Positions 9,409 through 17,831 of a stretch of 64,000 bases of DNA are shown here, piece after piece; the first letter of the stretch is position 1, and every line of letters begins with the position of its first letter. Source of the stretch: Tateyamaria omphalii (GTDB taxonomy: Bacteria; Pseudomonadota; Alphaproteobacteria; Rhodobacterales; Rhodobacteraceae); the NCBI RefSeq assembly GCF_019802125.1, contig NZ_JAHVHT010000003.1, positions 372,001-436,000 of the forward strand, read 5' to 3'. The notes beneath the pieces were generated by a model. It did no database searches. It saw only the letters and a program-made list of their open reading frames with translations, and was not told the DNA's origin. The translations under genes were made by a program, and so were the position numbers.

Positions 9409-10578
9409 TCATTCTGGTGACACGTCCAGATGCCGTGCCACCAGATGTGCGACGTCCTGAAAACCGATCAGCCCCAATTCCGCACCGTCGCCACCGTGCA
9501 CAAGCACCGGCACCCGCTCGCGCGTATGATCGGTGCCAACCCAGGTCGGATCGTTCCCGTGATCCGCGGTCAGGATCAAAAGATCACCTTCGCGCAAGCG
9601 TGGCAGCAAACGGCCGATTTCGGCATCAAACCACTCCAGATGGCGGGCATATCCCGAAACATCCCGGCGATGACCGAAAAGGCTGTCGAACTCCACGAAA
9701 TTGGCAAAGGTCAGGCTTCCGTCCTCGGCGGCGTCCACAAGGTCCGAGAGGTGCCCCATCAGATCGACGTCCGTCCCTTTTCGCACCTCGTCAAAGCCTT
9801 GCATGGAAAAGATGTCGCCGACCTTGCCGACTCCGTAGACGCGCCTGCCGGCATCCCGGACCCAGTTCGTCAGGATCGGCGCGGGCGGGGCAATGGCAAA
9901 GTCGCGGCGATTTACGGTTCGCTCAAACGCACCGTTGGTTCCGACAAAGGGGCGTGCGATCACCCGCCCGACGCGCATCTCGTGCAGCACGGGGGCCACA
10001 CCGCGGCACAGGTCCAGCAAGCGCTCCAGCCCGAAATGCTCTTCATGCGCTGCGATCTGAAACACGCTGTCTGCGGAGGTGTAGCAAATCGGCTTGCCAG
10101 TCCGCACATGTTCCGCGCCAAGTTCCGCAATGATCGTGGTGCCGGAGGCATGGCAGTTGCCCAGGATTCCGTCCGTGTCGGCGGCCGCGCAAACGGCATC
10201 CACCACGCTGTCGGGAAAGGCAGGTGTTTCGTCGGGAAAATAGTGCCAGTCCCAGGGCACGGGCACACCTGCCAACTCCCAATGGCCCGATGGCGTATCC
10301 TTGCCACGTGACACTTCGGTTGCCGCCCCCCAAGTGCAGCCTGCGGAGCGCTGACCATTGGCAAGCGCCATCGCATCAAACAAACCCAACCGTTTCAGGT
10401 GCGGCACAACCAACGGTCCGCTGCGCCCATCTTCGGCCTTGCCTGCCGCGCAGGCTTCGGCAATGTGGCCAACGGTGTTGGCCCCCGTATCCGGCACGTC
10501 CCCGTTGAAATATGCACCGGCATCCGGCGCTCCGCCAATGCCGACGGAATCCATCACTACGAGAAACACGCGCGCCAT
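9409..10578 (-). CDS. deoB: Phosphopentomutase
   Basis: A 389-residue alkaline-phosphatase-superfamily enzyme that interconverts (deoxy)ribose 1-phosphate and 5-phosphate in nucleoside catabolism. The metal-binding ends are visible: FLVVMDSVGIGGAPDA at the N-terminus, and LTADHGNDPTW plus DHTRERVPVLVHG at the C-terminus, with the metal Asp and His residues intact. DTPSGHWELAG is also a family block. Length is normal. It overlaps deoA by one base, so the two are translationally coupled. Confidence 0.96.
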   Translation of the reverse strand: MARVFLVVMDSVGIGGAPDAGAYFNGDVPDTGANTVGHIAEACAAGKAEDGRSGPLVVPHLKRLGLFDAMALANGQRSAGCTWGAATEVSRGKDTPSGHWELAGVPVPWDWHYFPDETPAFPDSVVDAVCAAADTDGILGNCHASGTTIIAELGAEHVRTGKPICYTSADSVFQIAAHEEHFGLERLLDLCRGVAPVLHEMRVGRVIARPFVGTNGAFERTVNRRDFAIAPPAPILTNWVRDAGRRVYGVGKVGDIFSMQGFDEVRKGTDVDLMGHLSDLVDAAEDGSLTFANFVEFDSLFGHRRDVSGYARHLEWFDAEIGRLLPRLREGDLLILTADHGNDPTWVGTDHTRERVPVLVHGGDGAELGLIGFQDVAHLVARHLDVSPE

Positions 10579-11885
10579 CAGCCGATCCGCTCGGCAATCA
10601 GTTCGGGCAGGGTTGGAGGTTGCGCACCCACCCGGATCGCGGCCCGCACCGCCGCCTCTGCCCGGTCAGCGTCCGCAAAACGGGCCGCATGAATGACACA
10701 GAGCGGCTGGCCCTTCGACACCTTGGCTCCCAGACGCACGACATCCGACATCCCAACCGCCGGGTTAATGACATCGCTTTCCACCTTGCGACCCCCGCCC
10801 AGATCCACGACGGCCAGACCCAGCGCCTCACCGTTGATGGCAGTGATGTATCCCGACCCTTGTGCGGCAATCTCGCGAATGACGGTCGCTTCGGGTAAGA
10901 AGCGCGGCCAGTTTTCCACAAACTGCATCGGCCCGCCCTTGGCCGCGATCATGGCGCCGAAGCGCTCTGCAGCCCGCCCGTCTGCGATTGCCGACACGAT
11001 GGCGTCTGCTCCGCTTTGAACATCCTTGGCCAGACCGCCATTCGACAACAGTACGCCCCCCAAGGCAGCACAGATCTCGACCAGTGGGCCCTGTGCCACG
11101 CCCGTCAGCACCCGCATCACTTCGGCCACTTCCAGCGCATTGCCCAGTGCAGGGGCCAGTGGCTGCGACATGTCGGTGATCAGGGCTGTGGTCTTGCACC
11201 CGGCCGCATTGGCCGTCTTTACCAGGGCATCCGCCAATGCGCGCGCATCCTCGGCGTCTTTCATAAAGGCGCCTGACCCCACCTTGACGTCCAGCACCAG
11301 CCCGTCCAGTCCGGCGGCAAGCTTTTTCGACAGGATGGAGGCCGTGATCAGGTCCATGCTTTCGACCGTTGCAGTCACATCGCGGACGGCGTAGAGCCGC
11401 CTGTCAGCTGGCGCGACTGTCGCGGTCGCTCCGACAATGGCGCACCCGGCACGCGCCATCACGTCCCTGAACCGCCGTTCGCTCAGCTGTGTCGACACGC
11501 CGGGAATGGCATCGAGCTTGTCGAGCGTGCCACCGGTGTGTCCAAGACCCCGGCCGGAAATCATCGGAACATATGCACCGCAGGCGGCGAGGGCAGGGGC
11601 GAGGACAAGGCTCACGCAATCCCCGACGCCGCCGGTGGAGTGCTTGTCGAGCACGGGGCCGTCCAGATCCCAATCTAGCACCTGACCGCTATCACGCATC
11701 GCGATGGTCAGGGCCACCCGGCCCACATCACCCAAGCCGTTCAGGCACACGGCCATGGCAAAGGCGCCCGCCTGCGCATCGCTGACAGAACCATCCGCCA
11801 GCCCCTGGGCAAACCATGCCAACTCATCCCGCGACGGCGTCTGGCGCTGGCGCAGCTTTGCAATAATCGACCGTGCGTCGCTCAT
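10578..11885 (-). CDS. deoA: Thymidine phosphorylase
   Basis: A 435-residue pyrimidine-nucleoside phosphorylase releasing thymine (or uracil) and deoxyribose 1-phosphate. The class signature is seen in KHSTGGVGDCVSLVLAP (phosphate binding), SGRGLGHTGGTLDKLDAIPG and DVKVGSGAFMKD. Length matches DeoA. It receives substrate from Cdd (overlap 4 bases, 11882-11885) and passes deoxyribose 1-phosphate to DeoB (overlap 1 base), so the three form a tight catabolic module. Confidence 0.96.
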   Translation of the reverse strand: MSDARSIIAKLRQRQTPSRDELAWFAQGLADGSVSDAQAGAFAMAVCLNGLGDVGRVALTIAMRDSGQVLDWDLDGPVLDKHSTGGVGDCVSLVLAPALAACGAYVPMISGRGLGHTGGTLDKLDAIPGVSTQLSERRFRDVMARAGCAIVGATATVAPADRRLYAVRDVTATVESMDLITASILSKKLAAGLDGLVLDVKVGSGAFMKDAEDARALADALVKTANAAGCKTTALITDMSQPLAPALGNALEVAEVMRVLTGVAQGPLVEICAALGGVLLSNGGLAKDVQSGADAIVSAIADGRAAERFGAMIAAKGGPMQFVENWPRFLPEATVIREIAAQGSGYITAINGEALGLAVVDLGGGRKVESDVINPAVGMSDVVRLGAKVSKGQPLCVIHAARFADADRAEAAVRAAIRVGAQPPTLPELIAERIG

Positions 11886-12280
11886 GCGTCGCCGTCCATA
11901 TGCGCCGCGCCAAAGGCACCGGGCAGCAACTCGGCGAGGGTCATCACCTGTTCGATCCCGCCCGTGGTCGCCATGGTGACCTTGACGTCACTGTCACCGA
12001 ACTCGGCCAGTTTCTGGCGGCACCCGCCGCAGGGTGTCACGGGCATCGGGCTGCCCGCTACGACATAGGCTTCTATGATGCGGGTCTGCCCAGCGGCCAC
12101 CATTGCCGCGATCGCGCCCGCCTCGGCGCATGTGCCTTCGGGATAAGCCACGTTTTCTACATTACAGCCCGAAAATACGGCTCCGTCGCCCGCCCGCAAT
12201 GCCGCGCCAACCTTGAAATTCGAATAGGGCGCGTGCGCGTTTTCCCGCACCTTCAGCGCCGCCGCTTTCAACTCGTCCAT
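11882..12280 (-). CDS. cdd: Cytidine deaminase
   Basis: A 132-residue small, tetrameric-type cytidine deaminase that converts (deoxy)cytidine to (deoxy)uridine. The zinc/catalytic motif reads TCAEAGAI (zinc Cys and catalytic Glu) and PCGGC supplies the other two zinc Cys, with YSNFKVGAAL at the N-terminus. A GTG two codons upstream (12286) is open, but ATG 12280 is preferred because GAGGG lies five bases before it. First gene of cdd-deoA-deoB(-upp). Confidence 0.95.
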   Translation of the reverse strand: MDELKAAALKVRENAHAPYSNFKVGAALRAGDGAVFSGCNVENVAYPEGTCAEAGAIAAMVAAGQTRIIEAYVVAGSPMPVTPCGGCRQKLAEFGDSDVKVTMATTGGIEQVMTLAELLPGAFGAAHMDGDA

Positions 12281-12856
12281 GACCACCCTCGATTCCGGAC
12301 CCTGACACTAGCCAAAGGGCGTTGCCTTGACCACTGCATAAAACAGCAAGGTCAATCCCGATGAGCGACGATGACACAGCGCAAGGAAACCTCCTGAAGT
12401 TCAATGTCATCTGGCGGATCGGTATCGCACGCGCGCATCTATGGCTGCCAAGGCAAAGGGAGGCCGCCCGCCATCTCAAAGCGTCCTTGTGCTGTCCGTT
12501 GTAAAGGTGAATGGGATGTGGCTTCTGTGGCTGGCGGAGCTCGATACACTTGCACCACGCCAAGCAGCGGACACTCTTACAACTCCGTTCCATCCGTCAG
12601 AAATTCCAGTGTTCTGCGCGGCAAAGCTCTGCAGCTCGGAACGCGCCTCCACCTTGCACGCATGCCATGGAAGAACGCTAGGGAAGCATCTTCAAAGGGC
12701 ACCGTGGTCAGTGCGCATTGGGTCACGCCCTAATAAAAAGTGTCGTGCGCGCAGCGCCCTAGGGGATCACATCTGCCCATGTGACCAAACGTCAATTGGC
12801 GCGCCTGAAAAAATAGTTTAACGCTAAACCAAATTTGAAACACCTCAGGGGGAAAT
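12281..12856. other. 576-base intergenic region without a recognisable gene
   Basis: Between divergent cdd and maeB. Several overlapping frames of 40-140 codons exist on both strands, including an ATG frame at 12361-12504 with AAGG upstream, but none shows a recognisable fold or family motif. The last 60 bases before maeB are AT-rich and hold a LacI-type palindrome (12816-12829). The rest may be promoter DNA plus decayed sequence. Confidence 0.5.
12816..12829. promoter_or_regulatory. LacI-type near-palindrome upstream of maeB
   Basis: GTTTAACGCTAAAC is a 14-base inverted repeat with 12 of 14 positions symmetric and a central CG, the usual form of LacI/GalR-family operators. It ends 27 bases before the maeB ATG. 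In Rhodobacterales a LacI-family central-carbon regulator (CceR) controls gluconeogenic genes including malic enzyme; that this is its site is inference. Confidence 0.4.
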
Positions 12857-15130
12857 ATGTCCGACACACCGAACTTGCGGGACGCAGCACTCGCCTACCA
12901 CGAATTCCCCAAGCCCGGAAAACTCGAAATCCGCGCCACCAAACCCATGGCAAACGGCCGCGATCTGGCGCGCGCCTACTCCCCAGGCGTCGCCGAAGCC
13001 TGCATCGAAATCAAAGACGATCCCGCCAACGCTGCGCGATACACCGCACGCGGCAACCTCGTCGCGGTTGTCTCGAACGGCTCGGCCGTCTTGGGCCTTG
13101 GCAATATCGGCGCGCTGGCCTCCAAACCGGTGATGGAGGGCAAAGCGGTGCTCTTCAAGAAATTCGCCTCCATCGACTGTTTCGACATCGAGGTGAACGA
13201 AAGCGATCCCGAAAAACTGGCTGACATCGTCTGCGCGCTGGAGCCCACCTTCGGCGCCATCAACCTCGAAGACATCAAGGCGCCCGACTGTTTCATCGTC
13301 GAAAAGCTGTGCCGCGAGCGTATGAACATCCCCGTGTTTCATGATGATCAGCACGGCACCGCCATTGTGGTCGGCGCGGCAGCCAAGAATGCGCTGCACG
13401 TTGCAGGCAAAAGCTTCGAGGACATCAAGATCGTCAGTACCGGGGGCGGGGCCGCCGGCATCGCCTGCCTGAACATGCTGCTGAAACTTGGCGTCAAACG
13501 GGAAAACGTCTGGTTGTGCGATATTCACGGCCTTGTTTACGAGGGCCGAACAGAAGACATGAACCCGGCCAAGGCTGCCTTTGCCCAGACCACGGACAAG
13601 CGGATGCTCGATGATGTCATCGCAGACGCGGATATGTTTCTGGGTCTGTCGGGACCCGGGGTACTTAAACCTGACCATGTCGCACAAATGGCAAAGCAGC
13701 CGATCATTTTTGCACTCGCCAATCCGACACCGGAAATCCTGCCTGACGACGCCCGCAGCGTCGCCCCCGATGCCATCATCGCCACAGGCCGCAGCGACTT
13801 CCCCAATCAGGTCAACAACGTCCTGTGCTTCCCCTTTATTTTTCGCGGCGCGCTCGACGTGGGCGCAACAACCATCAACGACGAAATGCAGCTCGCCTGC
13901 ATCGACGGCATCGCCGCGCTTGCCCGCGCAACCACCAGCGCCGAGGCCGCTGCCGCCTATCAGGGTGAGCAACTCAATTTCGGTCCTGAATATCTGATCC
14001 CCAAACCGTTCGACCCCCGCCTTGTGGGCGTGGTCAGCTCGGCCGTGGCCAAGGCCGCTATGGAAACAGGCGTGGCACAACGCCCGATTGCGGATCTTGA
14101 TGCCTACAAGACCTCGCTTGATGGCTCTGTCTTCAAGTCCGCCCTGCTCATGCGGCCAGTCTTCGAAGCGGCACGGGCCAAGGCACGGCGCATCGTTTTT
14201 GCTGAGGGTGAGGATGAGCGGGTTTTGCGCGCCGCTCAGGCGATGCTGGAGGAAACAACCGAACGTCCCATCCTGATCGGACGGCCCGAGGTGATCGAGG
14301 CGAGGATCGCCCGCGCTGGTCTGACCATCAGGATCGGGGACAATGTCGATCTGGTGAACCCCGAAAACGACCCGCGCTATCGCGATTACTGGGGGACATA
14401 CCATGACCTGATGTGCCGCAGTGGCGGCACGCCCGACATCGCGCGGGCCATCATGCGGACGAACACAACAGCCATCGGCGCGGTGATGGTGCACCGGGAA
14501 GAGGCAGACAGCCTCATCTGCGGCACCTTTGGTGAGTTCAGGTGGCACTTGAATTATGTGACGCAAGTGCTTGGCCGAGATAGTTATAATCCCGTCGGTG
14601 CGCTCAGTATGATGATCCTGGAAGACGGGCCACTCTTTGTCGCGGACACCCAGGTACACTTGCACCCACACCCCGGCCAGATCGCCGAAATCGCCATTGG
14701 CGCCGCCCGCCATGTGCGTCGCTTCGGGATCGAGCCCAAGATCGCATTTTGCTCACAAAGCCAGTTCGGCAATCAGGGGAACGGATCGGGCAATCGGCTT
14801 CGTGAAGCGATCCGGATGCTCGACGCCCAAGGCCACGACTTCTGCTACGAGGGCGAGATGAATATCGATACCGCCCTCGATCCGGAGCTGCGCGACCGCC
14901 TGTTCCCGGGCAACCGGATGGCTGGGGCAGCCAATGTGCTGGTCTTCGCCCATGCAGACGCGGCATCCGGCGTGCGCAACATTCTCAAGATGAAGGGCGG
15001 CGGGCTCGAGGTCGGCCCCATCCTGATGGGCATGGGCAACCGCGCCCATATCGTGTCGCCGTCGATTACCGCGCGCGGTCTTTTGAATATGTCCGCTGTC
15101 GCGGGCACCCCAGTCGCGCATTACGGTTAA
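12857..15130 (+). CDS. maeB: NADP-dependent malic enzyme with C-terminal phosphotransacetylase-like domain
   Basis: A 757-residue MaeB: residues 1 to about 425 form the malic enzyme that decarboxylates malate to pyruvate with NADP, and about 430 to 757 form a phosphate-acetyltransferase-like domain usually thought to sense acetyl-CoA. Visible features are the N-terminal [12 protein letters not shown], the metal/malate region [12 protein letters not shown] and the NAD(P) loop [10 protein letters not shown]; the C-terminal part starts around [17 protein letters not shown] and ends with the PTA-type block [19 protein letters not shown] lies a few bases before ATG 12857. It supplies pyruvate and NADPH during growth on C4 acids or acetate-like substrates. 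Confidence 0.96.
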   Translation: MSDTPNLRDAALAYHEFPKPGKLEIRATKPMANGRDLARAYSPGVAEACIEIKDDPANAARYTARGNLVAVVSNGSAVLGLGNIGALASKPVMEGKAVLFKKFASIDCFDIEVNESDPEKLADIVCALEPTFGAINLEDIKAPDCFIVEKLCRERMNIPVFHDDQHGTAIVVGAAAKNALHVAGKSFEDIKIVSTGGGAAGIACLNMLLKLGVKRENVWLCDIHGLVYEGRTEDMNPAKAAFAQTTDKRMLDDVIADADMFLGLSGPGVLKPDHVAQMAKQPIIFALANPTPEILPDDARSVAPDAIIATGRSDFPNQVNNVLCFPFIFRGALDVGATTINDEMQLACIDGIAALARATTSAEAAAAYQGEQLNFGPEYLIPKPFDPRLVGVVSSAVAKAAMETGVAQRPIADLDAYKTSLDGSVFKSALLMRPVFEAARAKARRIVFAEGEDERVLRAAQAMLEETTERPILIGRPEVIEARIARAGLTIRIGDNVDLVNPENDPRYRDYWGTYHDLMCRSGGTPDIARAIMRTNTTAIGAVMVHREEADSLICGTFGEFRWHLNYVTQVLGRDSYNPVGALSMMILEDGPLFVADTQVHLHPHPGQIAEIAIGAARHVRRFGIEPKIAFCSQSQFGNQGNGSGNRLREAIRMLDAQGHDFCYEGEMNIDTALDPELRDRLFPGNRMAGAANVLVFAHADAASGVRNILKMKGGGLEVGPILMGMGNRAHIVSPSITARGLLNMSAVAGTPVAHYG

Positions 15131-15145
15131 GCGCGGAGTGATAAA

Positions 15146-15202
15146 GGTTGGGGGCTCTGTCCCCAGCCCGTGGCCTCCCCCCGAGATTTTTTGAAACAGC
15201 GA
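15146..15202 (+). repeat. Intergenic hairpin repeat, family B copy 6
   Basis: Starts with GTTGGGGGCTCTGTCCCCAG (stem TGGGG/CCCCA) followed by CCCGTGGCCTCCCCCCGAGA, TTTTTTG and an AAACAGCGAAG tail. It lies 15 bases after the maeB stop, and with its T-run could act as the maeB terminator. Same module order as the repeats at 9323, 30931, 31134, 39932 and 46089. Confidence 0.5.
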
Positions 15203-15274
15203 AGGGGACTTGGGGTGAAGTGCGCCACAGGCATCCTATATCGACATAAGACTGTCACAGGAGCCCGAAGCACC

Positions 15275-15538
15275 ATGAAGTCCCTCGCCCTTTTTTCTGC
15301 TTGCTTGCTCTGCCTCGCCGCTTGCGCCGAGACTGTGAGCGAGACCGGTGGCACATTCACCTACCGCGGTGAAACCTACCCCACCACAACCCGTCAATTT
15401 CAGCGCTCCGATGGCAGTACCTATTCCCGCATGACCATCCGGGCCGGAGCCGAGCGCGTCAGCTGCATGCCGGACGATCCTAGGGACTGCGAAAGTGCCT
15501 TGCAGCAAATCGATTTTCGTCACGGTCTGGGGGTTTGA
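15275..15538 (+). CDS. Small putative lipoprotein, paralogue 1
   Basis: An 87-residue exported protein. The N-terminus MKSLALFSACLLCLAAC is a lipoprotein signal with lipobox LAAC (Cys17 lipidated). The mature part has YRGETY and a pair of Cys in VSCMPDDPRDCES. It is clearly related to the next gene: both share VSE, T/S-F-x-YRG-x-TY, and C-x5-DC spacing, so they arose by tandem duplication. Function unknown. A longer frame opens upstream, but ATG 15275 with AGGAG about 12 bases before it and a perfect signal peptide decide the start. Confidence 0.7.
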   Translation: MKSLALFSACLLCLAACAETVSETGGTFTYRGETYPTTTRQFQRSDGSTYSRMTIRAGAERVSCMPDDPRDCESALQQIDFRHGLGV

Positions 15539-15540
15539 CC

Positions 15541-15801
15541 ATGAAGTGGCGCCGTTTCTTCGTGCCGTTCCTGCTGTTACCCGCTTTGGCGGCGTGCACC
15601 GAGATCGTGTCGGAACAGGACACCAGTTTCATATACCGAGGCGACACCTACCGCGCTGTCATCCGTGAATACGATGCCAACGGTCGCAGCTTTACCAAAC
15701 GGGTTGTCTATGACGGCAATCGCGCCGTCAGCTGCTCGGCCACGGACGATCTCGACTGTGCGGCGGCCATTTCCTACGAACGTCTGGACAGCAACGACTG
15801 A
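15541..15801 (+). CDS. Small putative lipoprotein, paralogue 2
   Basis: An 86-residue exported protein; signal FFVPFLLLPALAAC ends in lipobox LAAC. The mature part repeats the scheme of the preceding gene (EIVSEQDTSFIYRGDTY, then VSCSATDDLDCAAA). ATG 15541 is chosen over a TTG two codons earlier because GGGGG lies seven bases before it. Only two bases separate it from the first paralogue, so they are cotranscribed. Unknown function, probably in the periplasm or at the outer membrane. Confidence 0.7.
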   Translation: MKWRRFFVPFLLLPALAACTEIVSEQDTSFIYRGDTYRAVIREYDANGRSFTKRVVYDGNRAVSCSATDDLDCAAAISYERLDSND

Positions 15802-15913
15802 CAAATTGACCCGCTCGACGTGATATTCTGCCACTGTTGGCGCTCACGGCCCTTGCCCCTCCTGCCTGTCGCCGCGTAACCCTGCGCAGGAAGATGACGG
15901 AGGACTATGGGCC

Positions 15914-17803
15914 ATGGGCTATCGCGCGGAATATGACAGCTGGAAAGCCGACCCCGAGGGGTGGTGGATGCAGGCGGCTCAGGCCATCGACTGGATCAAA
16001 CCTCCGACCAAGGCTCTGAGCCAGCGGGGCGAACATCTTTATGAGTGGTTCGCCGATACGGAGGTGAACACCTGCTGGAATGCCGTCGACCGGCATGTCG
16101 AGGCTGGGCGCGGCGACCAGACGGCCGTCATCTACGACAGCCCGATCACCGGCGCGAAGTCCAAGACGTCCTATGCCGAACTGCAGACGCAAGTCGCCTC
16201 GCTCGCCGGAGCGCTGACCGCGCAGGGTGTGACCATGGGCGACCGGGTCATCATCTATATGCCCATGGTGCCCGAAGCGCTGGTCGCGATGCTTGCCTGC
16301 GCGCGGATCGGTGCCATCCACTCGGTCGTGTTCGGCGGATTTGCGGCCAACGAACTGGCCGTCCGCATCGACGATTGCACGCCCAAGGCGATCATTGCCG
16401 CCTCCTGCGGGCTCGAGCCGGGTCGCACGGTCGAATACAAACCTCTGCTCGACGGCGCCATCGATCTCGCTGATCACACGCCCGACGTCTGCCTGATCCT
16501 GCAACGCGAACAATGCCCCTGCGAACTCGGCCCCCGCGACGTGGACTGGCACGCGGCACAAGAGGGCGTCACCCCCGTCGACTGTGTGCCCGTCCCAGGC
16601 AACCACCCCGCCTACATCCTCTACACTTCCGGCACGACCGGCGCGCCCAAGGGCGTCGTGCGAGCCACGGCAGGTCACCTCGTGGCGCTGAACTGGACGA
16701 TGAAGAACATCTACCAGATGAACCCGGGCGAGGTGTTCTGGGCCGCCTCCGACGTCGGTTGGGTCGTGGGCCATAGCTATATCTGCTACGCGCCGCTGAT
16801 CCACGGCAACACCACCATCGTGTTCGAGGGAAAGCCGATCGGCACCCCCGATGCAGGCACCTTCTGGCGGGTGATCGAAGAACACGACGTCAAATCCTTC
16901 TTCACCGCTCCTACGGCGATCCGCGCGGTCAAGCGCGAGGATCCCAAAGGCGAATACCGCGCCAAGTACGACCTCTCCGGCCTGCGCGCGCTGTACCTCG
17001 CCGGTGAACGCGCGGACCCTGACACCATCGAATGGGCGGGCGAGCTTTTGGGCGTGCCGGTCTATGACCACTGGTGGCAGACAGAAACCGGGTACACCAT
17101 TGCGGGCAACCCCGCGGGCCTCGAAGCGCTGCCGGTCAAGATCGGATCGCCCACCGTCGCCATGCCCGGTTACGACGTGCAGATCCTTGATGATGCGGGC
17201 CACCCGGTCGCGCCGGGCGAGTTGGGCGCCATCGCGGTCAAACTGCCACTGCCGCCCGGCACACTGCCGACGCTTTGGAACGCAGAGGATCGGTTCATCA
17301 AATCCTACCTCCACACCTTCCCCGGCTATTACGAGACAGGCGACGCCGGAATGATGGACGAAGACGGCTATCTCTACATCATGGCGCGCACGGATGACGT
17401 GATCAACGTCGCGGGCCACCGGCTGTCCACCGGCGCGATGGAAGAAGTGCTGGCCGGCCACCCCGACGTCGCTGAATGCGCCGTTGTCGGTGTCACCGAC
17501 CAGCTCAAGGGGCAGTCGCCCGTGGGCCTGCTGTGCCTGACAAGCGGCGTGGACCGCGCGCATGACGAGATCGTCAAGGAATGCGTCAAACGGGTGCGCG
17601 ACCAGATCGGCCCTGTAGCCGCCTTCAAACAGGCGGTCGTGGTGGACAGACTGCCCAAGACGCGCTCGGGCAAAATCCTGCGGGGCACCGTGGTTAAAAT
17701 TGCCGACAACGAAGAGTACAAGATGCCCGCCACCATCGACGATCCGGCCATCCTGGACGAGATCAAAGAGGCCTTGCAAACCATCGGCTACGCCAAGGGT
17801 TAG
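15914..17803 (+). CDS. prpE: Propionyl-CoA synthetase
   Basis: A 629-residue AMP-forming acyl-CoA synthetase activating propionate with ATP and CoA. The N-terminal block YRAEYDSWKADPEGWWM and AIDWIKPP are characteristic of PrpE rather than Acs. The ATP loop is YTSGTTGAPKG, the adenylate region DHWWQTETG, the hinge is ARTDDVINVAGHRLSTG, and the acetylatable lysine lies in PKTRSGKILRGT. In Ruegeria pomeroyi PrpE also converts acrylate from DMSP cleavage to acryloyl-CoA, which gives a possible link to dddL in this window. The gene ends 23 bases from the convergent cyclase gene with a hairpin between. Confidence 0.92.
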   Translation: MGYRAEYDSWKADPEGWWMQAAQAIDWIKPPTKALSQRGEHLYEWFADTEVNTCWNAVDRHVEAGRGDQTAVIYDSPITGAKSKTSYAELQTQVASLAGALTAQGVTMGDRVIIYMPMVPEALVAMLACARIGAIHSVVFGGFAANELAVRIDDCTPKAIIAASCGLEPGRTVEYKPLLDGAIDLADHTPDVCLILQREQCPCELGPRDVDWHAAQEGVTPVDCVPVPGNHPAYILYTSGTTGAPKGVVRATAGHLVALNWTMKNIYQMNPGEVFWAASDVGWVVGHSYICYAPLIHGNTTIVFEGKPIGTPDAGTFWRVIEEHDVKSFFTAPTAIRAVKREDPKGEYRAKYDLSGLRALYLAGERADPDTIEWAGELLGVPVYDHWWQTETGYTIAGNPAGLEALPVKIGSPTVAMPGYDVQILDDAGHPVAPGELGAIAVKLPLPPGTLPTLWNAEDRFIKSYLHTFPGYYETGDAGMMDEDGYLYIMARTDDVINVAGHRLSTGAMEEVLAGHPDVAECAVVGVTDQLKGQSPVGLLCLTSGVDRAHDEIVKECVKRVRDQIGPVAAFKQAVVVDRLPKTRSGKILRGTVVKIADNEEYKMPATIDDPAILDEIKEALQTIGYAKG

Positions 17804-17808
17804 ACGCA

Positions 17809-17831
17809 GGCGGATCGGGATCCGCCTTACG
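17809..17831. repeat. Palindromic unit with TTACG tail, family A copy 1
   Basis: GGCGGATC-GG-GATCCGCC followed by TTACG. The 8-bp perfect stem lies between the convergent prpE and cyclase genes and could terminate both. A near-identical copy is at 43578-43599; related hairpins with CTACG or TTACG tails are at 26039, 26711 and 43505. Confidence 0.6.

Noticed and set aside
12361-12504. Possible 47-codon gene between cdd and maeB
   Set aside because: It has an ATG and a weak AAGG upstream, but the translation shows no motif, hydrophobic signal or relation to neighbours.
12845-14713. Long open frame (about 620 codons) antisense to maeB
   Set aside because: It mirrors the codon pattern of maeB on the other strand, has no family motif and a clear MaeB lies opposite. 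The same applies to long antisense frames opposite prpE (15905-17779), the acyl-CoA ligase (19408-21447) and the DmdC-like gene (32901-35213).
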